64,000 nt of DNA from Paracoccaceae bacterium (GCA_021741245.1 JAIOYF010000010.1:105485-169484), one strand, 5' to 3'. Positions 50,966 to 60,977 are shown, counted from the first letter of the stretch. Notes: a model not told the origin generated them from the letters alone. A program made the numbers and translations.

Positions 50966-51777
50966 GCCGCAAGCTCAATCACCATCCCATCAAAGGCCGG
51001 GCGGATCGAGGGGGGCAATTCACCCTCCAGCGTCGCAAAGTCGAGGTCATTGTGCATATTGGTCAGAACGGCGCGCTCTGGTTTGGCGCGCGCGATCCAC
51101 TCCAGTGTCATCGCAAGATGGGCATGGGTGGGGTGCGGCTTGCGCCGCAGCGCATCGACAACCCAGACTGAAAGCCCGTCAAGCAGCGGCCAATGCGCCT
51201 CTGGTATCGCCACGGCATCCGGCAAGTAGGCAAGGCCCCCGATGCGAAAGCCAAGCGCGTCCATGCTGCCATGTTCGCACAAAAACGGGATTAGGGTCAC
51301 GTCGCCGCCCGCCCCGGTGACCGTCACGGCCCCGTCGATGCCATGCAGTTCCAGAATGGGCGGGTAGGGCGAGCCGTCGGGTTGCACAAAAGCATAGCCA
51401 AAGCGCGAGATCAGGGCGTTTTGTGTGGGGCCATCCGCCCAGACTGGCAGGCGGCGGCGGATGTTGAAGACGACCTGGCGCAGATCGTCGATCCCATGGG
51501 TGTGGTCGGCATGGGCATGGGTGTAGACAACACCATCCAGCACACCCACCCCCGCATCCAAAAGCTGTGCATGCATGTCGGGCGTGGTGTCGATCAGCAC
51601 GCGGGTCGTGCCCGCAGTGCCAATCCGCTCAATCAACATCGAGCAACGGCGGCGGCGGTTCTTGGGGTTGTTTGGGTCGCAATCCCCCCAATCGGCCCCC
51701 ATCCCCTCGGGGCCTAATCGTGGCACCCCGCCAGAAGAGCCGCAGCCAAGAATGGTAAAACGCAGCGTTGCCATCAT
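50962..51777 (-). CDS. MBL-fold metallo-hydrolase (PhnP-like)
   Basis: LGCGSSGGVPRLG, DTTPDMHAQLL, YTHAHADHTHGIDDLR. Confidence 0.9.
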   Translation of the reverse strand: MMATLRFTILGCGSSGGVPRLGPEGMGADWGDCDPNNPKNRRRRCSMLIERIGTAGTTRVLIDTTPDMHAQLLDAGVGVLDGVVYTHAHADHTHGIDDLRQVVFNIRRRLPVWADGPTQNALISRFGYAFVQPDGSPYPPILELHGIDGAVTVTGAGGDVTLIPFLCEHGSMDALGFRIGGLAYLPDAVAIPEAHWPLLDGLSVWVVDALRRKPHPTHAHLAMTLEWIARAKPERAVLTNMHNDLDFATLEGELPPSIRPAFDGMVIELAA

Positions 51778-52577
51778 GCGGCCTTTGTAAAGAGGCGGTT
51801 GAAATTGGCCGTGGTCTGGGCCGCAAACTCGGCTTCTGTCATGCCAAAGACCTGCGCACCCGTCTTTGCGGTAAAGGCGGTGTAGGCCGGTTCATTGCGA
51901 CGGCCCCGATGGGGTGGGGGGGCCAGATAGGGGCTGTCGGTTTCCAGCAAGATCCGATCCACCGGGGCTTTGGCAAAGATATCGCGCAGGTCCTGACTTC
52001 TGGGAAAGGTCGCAATCCCCGACATGGACAGATAAAACCCAAGCTCCAGTGCCGCTTTTGCCAATCCCTCGCTGCTGGAAAAGCAATGCATGACGCAGCC
52101 ATAGGGTCGGTCCTTGAAGCCTTCGGTCAGGATCTCTGCCATGTCCTCATCCGCGTCGCGGGCGTGGATGATCAGGGGCAGTCCGGTTTCTTGTGCCGCC
52201 TGAATGTGCAGGCGCAGGCTGACCTTTTGAACGGCCTTGCTTTCGGCCGTATAGTGATAGTCGAGGCCCGTTTCCCCAATGCCCACAAACTTTGGGTGGC
52301 GAGCAAGGGTGAGAAGGTCATCAAGGGTGACGGGCGCGTGGTCCGCCGCACTCATCGGATGCACCCCTGCCGCATAATAGACGCTGTCATAGGCCTCCGC
52401 GATGGCGCGGACCTGCGGTTCATTGTGCAGCTTTGTGCAGATCGTGACCATCCGGCGCACGCCAGCGGCATGCGCGCGGGCGATCACAGCGTCCAACTCG
52501 CCGTTGAAATCTGCAAAATCGAGATGACAGTGGCTGTCCACGATCTCGGGCGGGGTCATTTGTGGGGCATCAGACAT
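51774..52577 (-). CDS. TatD family metal-dependent hydrolase
   Basis: VDSHCHLDF, AAGVHPMSA, IGETGLDYHY, LIIHARDA, HCFSSS, LLETDSPYLAPPPHRGRRNEPAY. Confidence 0.95.
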   Translation of the reverse strand: MSDAPQMTPPEIVDSHCHLDFADFNGELDAVIARAHAAGVRRMVTICTKLHNEPQVRAIAEAYDSVYYAAGVHPMSAADHAPVTLDDLLTLARHPKFVGIGETGLDYHYTAESKAVQKVSLRLHIQAAQETGLPLIIHARDADEDMAEILTEGFKDRPYGCVMHCFSSSEGLAKAALELGFYLSMSGIATFPRSQDLRDIFAKAPVDRILLETDSPYLAPPPHRGRRNEPAYTAFTAKTGAQVFGMTEAEFAAQTTANFNRLFTKAA

Positions 52578-52583
52578 GGGGGC

Positions 52584-53714
52584 TCACCTTTGGGCGAGCA
52601 GGGCTGCCGCCTCGTCGAGTTTCAGGAAGCTATCCATCAGAAGCGCGGCAGGGTCAAGGTTGACTGCCTTGCCACGCCGGGCACGCAAGGAAAGGTGTTG
52701 CGCCAGATCGGCCCAACTGCGCGCGGCAGCCTCATTCGGGGCAAGGCGCTGAAACAGATCACTTTCGCCCTTTGCGGCCTCGGGCGGAAGTTGCCGTGTC
52801 ACCCCCGCGCGGGCCAGTCGCGCCAAAAACAGGTCCAAAAGGGTGATGATCAGGTCAAACCGCTCCTCCGCGCCCTTGCCAGCGCCCAGTTCGGCAAGGG
52901 CAAGCGCGCGCGGACGGTCCATGCGGGGCAGGGTGGCCAACAGGGCGACAAGCGCTTGATACAGTTTCAGCCCCTCCAGATTGGAAAGCCGGAACGCCTC
53001 GCCCACCGATCCCCCGGCCAATTCGCCAAGGGCCTGTACCGCATCCGGGTCAACCGCGCCGCCCACTTGTTCCAGTGCCTTCGCCAAGGCCTCGGGCGCA
53101 AGTGGGGTCAGGCGCAGTTCGCGACAACGCGAGCGGATGGTGGGCAGCAGGCGGTGCGGCTGATGCGCGATGACAAGGAAGGTGACCTTGGCGGGCGGCT
53201 CTTCCAGCAGTTTGAGCAAGGCGTTGGCGGCGCCTGTGTTCATCTCATCCGCCGCATCGATGATCGCAACTCGTCGTCCGCCATCCGTGGCGGAGAGGGC
53301 AAAGAACGACTTCATCTTGCGCACCTCATCCACCCGAATATCGGCGGAAAGGGCTGTGGCCTTGTCATTGGGACCACGGCGCAGCAAGAACAGCCGGGGT
53401 TCCGCCAGTTGCGCCATCCGCCGGACAACGGGCGTGTGCAGATCAACATCAAGGCTTTCGGGGGGCGGCGGTGCGCCAAACAGGCCGCCATCCTCTTCGG
53501 GGGTGTTCAGCAAGAACCGCGCAATACGCCATGCCAGCGTGGCCTTGCCCACGCCCTTTTGCCCGGTAATCAGCCAGCCATGATGCATCCGGGCCGAGGT
53601 ATAGGCGCGCAAAAACTCGGCCTCGGCGGCCTCATGCCCAAAAAGGCGCTGTGTCTCGCGGGGGTGGGGGGCACCCTCGATCCGGTCGGGTTCGGGCAGA
53701 TCATCCGCGGCCAT
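52584..53714 (-). CDS. holB: DNA polymerase III subunit delta'
   Basis: LFGHEAAEAEFLRAYTSARMHHGWLITGQKGVGKATLAWRIARFLL; AANALLKLLEEPPAKVTFLVIAHQPHRLLPTIRSRCREL. Confidence 0.95.
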   Translation of the reverse strand: MAADDLPEPDRIEGAPHPRETQRLFGHEAAEAEFLRAYTSARMHHGWLITGQKGVGKATLAWRIARFLLNTPEEDGGLFGAPPPPESLDVDLHTPVVRRMAQLAEPRLFLLRRGPNDKATALSADIRVDEVRKMKSFFALSATDGGRRVAIIDAADEMNTGAANALLKLLEEPPAKVTFLVIAHQPHRLLPTIRSRCRELRLTPLAPEALAKALEQVGGAVDPDAVQALGELAGGSVGEAFRLSNLEGLKLYQALVALLATLPRMDRPRALALAELGAGKGAEERFDLIITLLDLFLARLARAGVTRQLPPEAAKGESDLFQRLAPNEAAARSWADLAQHLSLRARRGKAVNLDPAALLMDSFLKLDEAAALLAQR

Positions 53715-54337
53715 CAGCGCGCCATTGCCCCGGCCAGGGCCGCGCCCAGCACATCCTCCGCCACCAGATCCGGTATGCGTGCACCGTCGATCACCCGGAA
53801 CCGATCATGCCGCTTGGCCAGATCAAGAAAACCCGCCCGTGCAAGGGTTTGGAACGCAAGGCCCATATCTTCGAACCGCATTTCCTTGCCCGCGCGGGCG
53901 GTGGCGCGGGCAAGACCCTCGGCCGGGTCCAGATCAATCAGGATCGTCAAATCAGGTTCGACCCCGATCATCAAGGCATGCAGGCTGTCAACGGTTTGGG
54001 TCAGATCGCCCCGCGTGATGCCCTGAAAAATCCGGGTGCTGTCGGCAAAGCGGTCGGATATGACGATATCCCCGCGTGCAAGGGCAGGGCGGATCGTCTT
54101 TTCCAGATGGTCACGGCGGGCGGCGGTAAACAGCAAGATCTCGGTCTCGGCTGACCAGCGATCCGTCTCCCCCTCCAGCACAAGGCGGCGGATTTCTTCT
54201 GCCCCCGCGCTGCCACCGGGTTCACGGGTCAAGACAACGCTGTGGCCCAGATCGCTCAGGGCTTGCGCCAATCGGCGTGCCTGTGTCGACTTGCCAGAGC
54301 CGTCGATGCCTTCGAAACTGATGAAACGCCCTGCCAT
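53714..54337 (-). CDS. tmk: Thymidylate kinase
   Basis: RFISFEGIDGSGKSTQARRLAQAL, TREPGGSAGAEEIR, ISDRFADST. Confidence 0.97.
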   Translation of the reverse strand: MAGRFISFEGIDGSGKSTQARRLAQALSDLGHSVVLTREPGGSAGAEEIRRLVLEGETDRWSAETEILLFTAARRDHLEKTIRPALARGDIVISDRFADSTRIFQGITRGDLTQTVDSLHALMIGVEPDLTILIDLDPAEGLARATARAGKEMRFEDMGLAFQTLARAGFLDLAKRHDRFRVIDGARIPDLVAEDVLGAALAGAMAR

Positions 54338-54349
54338 GGCCCTGCCTTA

Positions 54350-55504
54350 TCAGGAGGCAGAGGCCCCGTCGAGATAGCGCGCACGCAGGTCATTGGCCGC
54401 TGTCATCAGTCGCTTCAAGAATCCACCAACCGCCACATCCGTTTCCACCACCAGCGGCACCCGCGAATCGGGCAGGTCGGGCACGTGGATGATCATCTCG
54501 GCCACCTTGGTTCCTGCTTTCAACGGGGCTTGCAGGGGGCCGGTAAAGATCACTTCCGCCGTCGCACTTTCTTGCACAAGAGCGGGAACCAAAAGCCGAA
54601 CATCTGTCGGCGATACAAGGCCAACCCGATCCGCGCTGCCCATCCAGACCTCGGCCTCTGCCAGACGGGTGCCCGCCTTTACCAGAGTTTTCTCGGTGAA
54701 CTGCCGAAAGGCCCAGCCGACGATCCGCTCTGCCTCTTCTGCGCGTTCCTTGTCAGATGTCAGGCCGGTCACAACAAAGATCACCCGCCGATCACCCTGT
54801 TGGGCAGAGCCTACAAGGCCATAGCCTGCTTCGGTTGTGTGGCCGGTTTTCAGGCCGTCCGCCCCCACGCCAAGCGCAAGGAGCGGATTGCGATTGCTGG
54901 AATTTGCCGGTGCGCGGTCTTTGTAGTTAAAGGTGGTCTCGCCAAAGATCGGATAATACTCGGGAAATTCGGTCACAAGCCGCGTGGCCACGATGCCAAG
55001 ATCCCGCATCGACATGCGGTGCTGTGGGTCCGGCCAGCCAGAGGCGTTGGAAAAGTGTGAATTCTGCATCCCCAGTGCCTTGGCCCGCTGTGTCATTTGC
55101 TGGGCAAAGGCTTCTTCCGTGCCCGCCAACCCCTCGGCCACCACCACACAGGCATCATTGCCGGAATTGATGATCATCCCATGGATCAGGTCCGAGACCG
55201 ACGGGCGATCCGTTTCTTGCAAGAACATGGTCGAGCCGCCCATCGCTTTGGCCCGCGAGGAGACGGCGAATGTCGTCTCCATCGTGACCCTGCCATCGCG
55301 CAGCGCTTCAAACAGCATGTTGATGGTCATCAGCTTTGACATGGAGGCCGGCGGCAACGGCTGGTCTGCGTTCTTGTCCATCAGCACCGTGCCCGTGGTC
55401 ACATCAAAGACCCATGCGGCAGTCGCACGCGTCTCGAATGCCTGCGCCAAGGTGGCACAGGCGATCATGGCAAGGGTCAAGGCAAGGCGGAAAGGATGCA
55501 GCAT
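54350..55504 (-). CDS. D-alanyl-D-alanine carboxypeptidase (PBP5/6 family)
   Basis: PPASMSKLMTINMLFEAL (SxxK), INSGNDACVVVAEGLAG (SxN-like), GLKTGHTTEAGYGLVGSA (KTG). Confidence 0.95.
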   Translation of the reverse strand: MLHPFRLALTLAMIACATLAQAFETRATAAWVFDVTTGTVLMDKNADQPLPPASMSKLMTINMLFEALRDGRVTMETTFAVSSRAKAMGGSTMFLQETDRPSVSDLIHGMIINSGNDACVVVAEGLAGTEEAFAQQMTQRAKALGMQNSHFSNASGWPDPQHRMSMRDLGIVATRLVTEFPEYYPIFGETTFNYKDRAPANSSNRNPLLALGVGADGLKTGHTTEAGYGLVGSAQQGDRRVIFVVTGLTSDKERAEEAERIVGWAFRQFTEKTLVKAGTRLAEAEVWMGSADRVGLVSPTDVRLLVPALVQESATAEVIFTGPLQAPLKAGTKVAEMIIHVPDLPDSRVPLVVETDVAVGGFLKRLMTAANDLRARYLDGASAS

Positions 55505-55532
55505 GGGGCCTCCGGTTTGGGCTCAGATGGCG

Positions 55533-56405
55533 CTAGCGTTTCAAGAAATAGGCGTCAGGGAAACCAAGCCCCTTAACCTTGGTCAAGGCCGCCGCATCCC
55601 CGCTTGAGGTGACGGACCAAAGGACCTTGCCCGCAGTCTCTTCGCGACGAATGGTGCCTGTCAGCCCGGCCTTTTTCAAGGTGTCAGCCGCGCGTTTGGC
55701 ATTGGCCTCAACCGAGAAGATGCCGATCTGAATGGTGCGTCCCCCGGCATTTGCGGCGGGCTGTGGTGCGGGTGCAGGCTTTGGCGCAGGGGCGGGCTTT
55801 GCTGCGGCGGGGGCGGCAGTCACTGCGGGTGTGGCGATGGGTTTGCTTTCAACACGGTCCAGCGCGGCTGCTGCCGCAGGAACGGGATCAAGGGTCGCGG
55901 TTTCAACGCTTTCCGAACTATCCAGAATAGGCTTTGTCGCATCAGGCTCAACCCTGCCTTCTTCGCGGCGCAGGGCCGTGACGGAGATTTCGGTTGGCTG
56001 TCCCGCAAGAATGCCTAGGGCCGCTGCGGCATCGGATGAAATCTGCAGCTTTGGCCCCGGATTCTCGATTTCGCGCCGGAAAAGCGCGCCAATCACGAAT
56101 TTGCCGTTGCCCTTGTTGCGGATGATCACCCGTTCCGGGTCTTTCGTGTCGGGTGAGGCAACCCAAACCCCGCCAAGCGAAGGCCTGCCGTCCCACAGCG
56201 ATTGATCCGAGGTCTGAAACACCTCCGGTGCCTCGACATCGCGATCCACCAGACGGGTGGATTTGGCGGTTGGCGCTGCCGCGACGTCTGTTCCATCCCC
56301 GTCCACGGATTTGCGGGCAAACGGGCTTTCGCCGTTCACGCACCCCGAAAGCGCAACCGCCGCCGCGGTCATCAGGAACATGGTCCTGAGTGTTACCTGT
56401 GCCAT
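55533..56405 (-). CDS. SPOR domain lipoprotein (RlpA-related C-terminus)
   Basis: Lipobox ALSGC, Pro/Ala linker, C-terminal SPOR repeat RTIQIGIFSVEANAKRAADTLKKAGLTGTIRREETAGKVLWSV. Confidence 0.88.
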   Translation of the reverse strand: MAQVTLRTMFLMTAAAVALSGCVNGESPFARKSVDGDGTDVAAAPTAKSTRLVDRDVEAPEVFQTSDQSLWDGRPSLGGVWVASPDTKDPERVIIRNKGNGKFVIGALFRREIENPGPKLQISSDAAAALGILAGQPTEISVTALRREEGRVEPDATKPILDSSESVETATLDPVPAAAAALDRVESKPIATPAVTAAPAAAKPAPAPKPAPAPQPAANAGGRTIQIGIFSVEANAKRAADTLKKAGLTGTIRREETAGKVLWSVTSSGDAAALTKVKGLGFPDAYFLKR

Positions 56406-56643
56406 CTCTAGCCCCCGATCCGCGCCGGTTTGTCCCGCGCTTGTCTGTTTCAACGTCTTTGGCACCCTTGGGGCACCCTGACCTGCTCGCCGCAATCAAG
56501 TGATTTGCCGCCGTACCATACCTTTGCTACGCCCCTGTGGAAAGGGGACAGGCAACGATCGGCACAGATAGGCGCGAAGAGTTGATCTATTTGCCGAACT
56601 GCCGCTTGTGTTTCCGCGGGCACAAGGCTAATTCGGGCGCGCT

Positions 56644-56733
56644 GGAAGTGTGGCCGAGTGGTTTAAGGCTCTAGTCTTGAAAACTAGCGTGCGGGGAACC
56701 GTACCGTGGGTTCGAATCCCACCGCTTCCGCCA
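56644..56733 (+). tRNA. tRNA-Ser (anticodon TGA)
   Basis: GGAAGTG/CGCTTCC acceptor, CTAGT-CTTGAAA-ACTAG anticodon arm, long variable arm, GGTTCGAATCC T-arm, encoded CCA. Confidence 0.96.
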
Positions 56734-57028
56734 ATTTTTACCTGATAATACTTTGTATAGTATGAAAAAATTGCCTCGGTGTTTGGGCCGCGGATACATT
56801 TTATACCGAGCCCAAGAGTATTCGAAGGCAGCAAATGTCATGGCGGCACTTCTTTGCCCTTTCGCTTTCTCATTCATGTAAATCTCGAATGCTCTTCTGA
56901 GACAAAACAGTCTACGATGTGGGGCGACTGATAATCCCACGGCGGCAAAACAGTCTGCACGAGATGAGATAATTTTTGTCGGTTTTTCATCCACTTTCGG
57001 CGTCTTAGGGTCAGGGCTCGTTCTCGTT

Positions 57029-57840
57029 TCATAGCCAGAACATGACGGTTGCGGCGAGTGCAACGGCTGAGAGAAAGACCTTCGGGCACCTATCATAGCG
57101 CGTCGCAACCCGTCGCCAGTCCTTGAGCCTGCCGAACATGATCTCGATCCTGTTGCGGCGTTTGTAGCGGCGCTTGTCGTATTTGATGGGTTTGACGCGC
57201 GACTTCCGGCCTGGGGTGCATGGCTTTATCCCTTTGTCTTTCAACGCTTCTCGGAACGAGTCGGCATCATATCCACGGTCGGCCAACAACCAATCTGCTG
57301 ATGGTAGGCTGCTTAGCAGCGCCGCCGCACCGGTGTAATCGCTGACTTGGCCTGCGGTCATAAAGAACCGGATCGGACGGCCATTGGCATCGGTGACGGC
57401 ATGCAGTTTTGTGTTCATACCGCCCTTGGTTCGGCCAATCACCGCCCACGTTGGTCGTCCGGCCCCCTTTTTCGACCGCAGGCTCGTCGCCGTGCGGTGC
57501 GCCTTCAAATAGGTCGCGTCGATCATTACCGTCTTCAGAACCGCCGCCTTCGAGGCCAACCCTTCCATCATTCGAGCGAAGACGCCTTTGTCGCCCCATC
57601 GCTTCCAACGGTTGTAGAGGGTCTTCGGAGGGCCATACTCCTTTGGTGCGTCGCACCACCGCAACCCGTTGCGATTTATGAATATTATTCCGCTCAAGGC
57701 CCGACGGTCATCGACCCTTGGCCTGCCCATCCTCAGGAAAACAGTCCCCCGGACTGTTTTCTGATCTTCGAAAACTCTTGGGAAAGAACGGCATCAACCA
57801 CCCCATTTGCTCGTCCGACAACCAGAATAAATTGCTCATC
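57029..57840 (-). pseudogene. IS5-type transposase, reading frame split near the N-terminus
   Basis: N-terminal part MSNLFWLSDEQMGWLMPFFPKS (ATG at 57838-57840) is out of frame with GRPRVDDRRALSGIIFINRNGLRW...MFWL (57029-57730) because of an inserted palindromic segment. Confidence 0.75.
57734..57765. repeat. Small palindrome inside the transposase gene
   Basis: TCAGGAAAACAGTCC-CCC-GGACTGTTTTCTGA. Confidence 0.8.
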
Positions 57841-57916
57841 ATCAATATCCCCATCAGTTTGGGAAATTGAATCATGTAGGCACGGCAGCCTCAAGGACAT
57901 CAATGGGTCCTGACCC

Positions 57917-58449
57917 TAGCGATGCTCGGCGGTCTGACGCGGGTTACCGAGGTAAACCCCTCGGAATTCGCATGGCGCGTGGCCGACCGGCTTTCTGCGG
58001 AATGATACATGCTAGCCGCGCCCGTCTATGCGCCCGACCCGGCCACGCGCGAGGCGCTTCTGGGCCATCCGGGCCTGTCCGAAGTCTTTGCCCGCGCCAA
58101 GACGCTGGATATGATGGTGGTGTCGGCCGGTGACCTGACGCCGCATTCGGTGTTTTCGGAATACGGGCTGCTGACGCGGGACGAGATCGCCTCGCTCGAG
58201 GCGGCGGGAGCGGTAGGCGACCTCTTGTGCCATTTTATCGATGCAGACGGCAATGTGATCGACCATCCGGTAAATGACCGCGTCCTCGCCGTGAACCCGA
58301 TGTCGTTGCGCGGCACGCGCCAGATCGTGCTCGCTTCGGGAGGATGGCCCAAGCTGACGGTGATCCGTGCTGCGTTGAAGCTGCTGCGCCCCACTGCGCT
58401 CATCGTGAACGAACTGGTGGCCGAAAGACTGGTGAAGGAAGACCGGTAG
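57917..58449 (+). pseudogene. SorC-type sugar-binding transcriptional regulator, N-terminally truncated by the IS and with an internal TGA
   Basis: LGGLTRVTEVNPSEFAWRVADRLSAE*YMLAAPVYAPDPATREALLGHPGLSEVFARAKTLDMMVVSAGDL...VNPMSLRGTRQIVLASGGWPKLTVIRAALKLL; 57922-58005 and 58009-58449 share a frame. Confidence 0.8.
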
Positions 58450-58706
58450 CCTTTGCGCTGATCGCTGAACGGATCACCTCAGCCTTTCCGCTCGGCCGTC
58501 CGCTTTCCGCCCGTTGCGACGCCGCGGGCATCCAAGACGTGTTCGGCCCAAAGCGGCCGTGCGCTTAGGCCACTCTATTGGTAAGTCGCGACCTCAATCG
58601 GTGCGGGATTTTGCTGTCATTGGGTTGGAGGAATCGAAGGTCCGCTTCCCTTCGATTTCTTGCCTTATCCTTCGTTACTCCCATAAAACGAAACAGTACG
58701 TCTCGT

Positions 58707-59147
58707 CTAACTCGGATCTTTGGCAACAAGTTCGACGGTGTTGCCGTCCGGGTCGGAGGCGAAAATGCCGCGCCAACCCACCCAATCGAATTCTTCGACA
58801 TGGTATTCCAGGCCGAGTTTCTCATACCACCCGATGACAGCCTCCTGCTCATCCCAAGGCAGGCTGAGCGCAATGTGATGAAGCGATGAGCCTGGACCCG
58901 TCGCAGGGGGCAAGTCACCCGCCCGCGTCTGGCCTGCGGCTTCGATGTCATGACGAAACAGAGCCAGCACCGTTGTATGGCCGCCAAATCCCTCGGCGAT
59001 GCGAAGGAATACGATACGGCCGTTGCTCGGATCGCTGAGCGGTTCAAGCCCGATGACATCGCGATAGAATGCGACCATTGAGTCAAGATCGATGCACCGG
59101 ATGGCGATTTCGCCTAGGGCGCGGACAGTGAAACCTCGTTGAGACAT
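58707..59147 (-). CDS. VOC family (glyoxalase-like) protein
   Basis: IAIRCIDLDSMVAFYRDVIGLEPLSD...LHHIALSL...GIFASDPDGNTVELV. Confidence 0.88.
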   Translation of the reverse strand: MSQRGFTVRALGEIAIRCIDLDSMVAFYRDVIGLEPLSDPSNGRIVFLRIAEGFGGHTTVLALFRHDIEAAGQTRAGDLPPATGPGSSLHHIALSLPWDEQEAVIGWYEKLGLEYHVEEFDWVGWRGIFASDPDGNTVELVAKDPS

Positions 59148-59288
59148 GAATCCTCTCCATCTTGATCGCGAGAAGTCGAAACTGGCTGTTCCGAGGTCTC
59201 CGACATCGGCGTAAGGGCGCACATCTCTTGATCTGCGGCGCATTCGATCCGGACAGCTCTTGAGACGACCTTTTCAACCTGGTCCATG

Positions 59289-59966
59289 TTAGACCGGGTT
59301 CCTTTGAAAAAGTAGCCGGAGGCAGAACGCCGTCTCGGCGAGGATCGTCAGTAGATACGCGGGTACGAATGCCTGAGACCATTCAGGGGAGAAGAAGCGC
59401 AGGCCGCTGCCGATCAGATAGACGAGCCCAGCGATCGCCAGACCAGCCCCGAAGCCCTTTGCAAAAAGGCGTGAGCGCCAGACAAGCGGACCCATGATCA
59501 GGCTGTTGACGCCAAAGAAGACGAGGCCGAGATCATAGCCATGACCGTGTAGATCAAGGAACACCAGCGCAAGCGCGTTGGCATCGGCAAGCGCGTTGGG
59601 GCCAGAAATCAGAACCCACGCGGCTTGCAGGGCCATGAGGTTCGCGGCGATCAGCACGGTCTGGATCAGTCGGAACACCATCGCGGACAGGGCAAGCCCC
59701 GGCGACGCGGCCCGAAAGATCAGATAAAGCAGTATGGCGAGCCCGGCATCACAAAGCGCCATCACCAGGTCGGCGGCGATGGCCAGCCGGAACTGGCCCG
59801 GGGCGGCCAGGATCTCCGCCGCGGTGCCTGCCGCATCGTCAAGGTCGATCAACGGGCCACGAAGGGCCAACTCGGCCCCTAGGCCCGCGACGATGATGAG
59901 CAGGTACAGCATGCCTGCAAGGCGGGCTTGGCGGGCAAACTCGGGCGTTAGCGCGGGATCGGTCAT
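59289..59966 (-). CDS. DUF4386-like membrane protein
   Basis: ARQARLAGMLYLLIIVAGLGAEL...; 6-7 TM; FGVNSLIMGPLVWRSRLF. Confidence 0.78.
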   Translation of the reverse strand: MTDPALTPEFARQARLAGMLYLLIIVAGLGAELALRGPLIDLDDAAGTAAEILAAPGQFRLAIAADLVMALCDAGLAILLYLIFRAASPGLALSAMVFRLIQTVLIAANLMALQAAWVLISGPNALADANALALVFLDLHGHGYDLGLVFFGVNSLIMGPLVWRSRLFAKGFGAGLAIAGLVYLIGSGLRFFSPEWSQAFVPAYLLTILAETAFCLRLLFQRNPV

Positions 59967-60955
59967 CAGGGCCTCCTTTCGGTGCGATTGGTCATGACGT
60001 ACCGGAACGGATTCGCGCCAAACATTGCCAGAAACGCACCGGTGCGGTTCACGATCGTTCCGCCCGCCGGAACGGGACTCGCCTTCGGCATTGCCGAAAC
60101 TGGCGTTGTTGGGCGGTTCGCGCGCTGGCCAGCCCAGACCGAGCCAAGGACGATCAGCGCGCCGAGCCCTTGCATCAGGGACAGCGACTGACCCAGTACC
60201 ACCCAGCCCAAAGCCACGGCCGTAACTGGGCTCATCATGCCCAGCATCGAGACTGCGCCGGGCTCGATCCGGGCGACGCCCCGGAACCAGAGCGCATAGG
60301 TGGCCGCAGCGCCGATGAGGCCGAGCCAGACAAGCCCGGCCAGGTTCGTCGCCGTGAGCGGGGGCAGCGTGGGTTCAATGATCAGCGCCAGCGGTAGCAG
60401 GATCAAACCCCCGGCAGTCAACTGCCACGCGGCGAAGCTGAGAGCCGAAACGGGCGGCTGCCATTTCCGGCTTAGAACAGTGCCCGCCGCCATGGACGCG
60501 GCGCCACCGAGGCCGGCGGCAATACCAATGGGATCGAGGGCGGCATCGGGGCCGATCAACAGAAGCGCCACGCCTAGAACACCAGTGGCCGCCGCGGCGA
60601 CTGCACCCGCCCGGATCGGCGTGCCGAGCCACCCGCGCGCCATGAGGATCACCATCATGGCCTGCAGCGATCCCAGCGTGGCCGCAACCCCGCCGGGAAG
60701 CCTGTAGGCGGCGACGAACAACAGCGCCCAGAACAGCGCGAAGTTGAAACTGCCGAGTAGGAAGACGCGACCGAGCCAGGCACGGGGTGGCAGGCAACGC
60801 GTGACAGCAAGCAGCAGCAGCCCGGCTGGCAAGGCCCTAAGTGCTGCAAGGGTCACGGGATATCCCGCAGGCAGCGCCTCGGTCGTGACGAGATAGGTGC
60901 TTCCCCAGACCGCCGGGGCGAGCGCTGTCAGAAGGATGTCGGTGGTGCGGGACAT
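59966..60955 (-). CDS. EamA family transporter
   Basis: LLTALAPAVWGSTYLVTTEALPAGYPVTLAALRALPAGL; 10 TM; start MSRTTD at 60955. Confidence 0.88.
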   Translation of the reverse strand: MSRTTDILLTALAPAVWGSTYLVTTEALPAGYPVTLAALRALPAGLLLLAVTRCLPPRAWLGRVFLLGSFNFALFWALLFVAAYRLPGGVAATLGSLQAMMVILMARGWLGTPIRAGAVAAAATGVLGVALLLIGPDAALDPIGIAAGLGGAASMAAGTVLSRKWQPPVSALSFAAWQLTAGGLILLPLALIIEPTLPPLTATNLAGLVWLGLIGAAATYALWFRGVARIEPGAVSMLGMMSPVTAVALGWVVLGQSLSLMQGLGALIVLGSVWAGQRANRPTTPVSAMPKASPVPAGGTIVNRTGAFLAMFGANPFRYVMTNRTERRP

Positions 60956-60977
60956 GGCTTGATCTCCTGGCGGGTGC

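Larger units (their letters stand above)
57008..57916 (-). mobile_element. IS5-family (IS427-like) insertion sequence
   Basis: Ends GGGTCAGGGCTC (left) and reverse-complement GGGTCAGGACCC (right), flanked by TA; contains an IS5-type transposase. Confidence 0.85.

Noticed and set aside
51768-54026. 752 aa plus-strand ORF
   Set aside because: Entirely antisense to tatD, holB and tmk; no recognisable domain
56671-57108. 145 aa minus ORF next to tRNA-Ser
   Set aside because: Runs through the tRNA and the IS end; tail RKRWDSNPRYGSPHASFQD is the antisense translation of the tRNA-Ser gene
58632-58657. AATCGAAGG..CCTTCGATT hairpin
   Set aside because: Stem is clear but no T-run on either side and no clear transcript end; function not supportable
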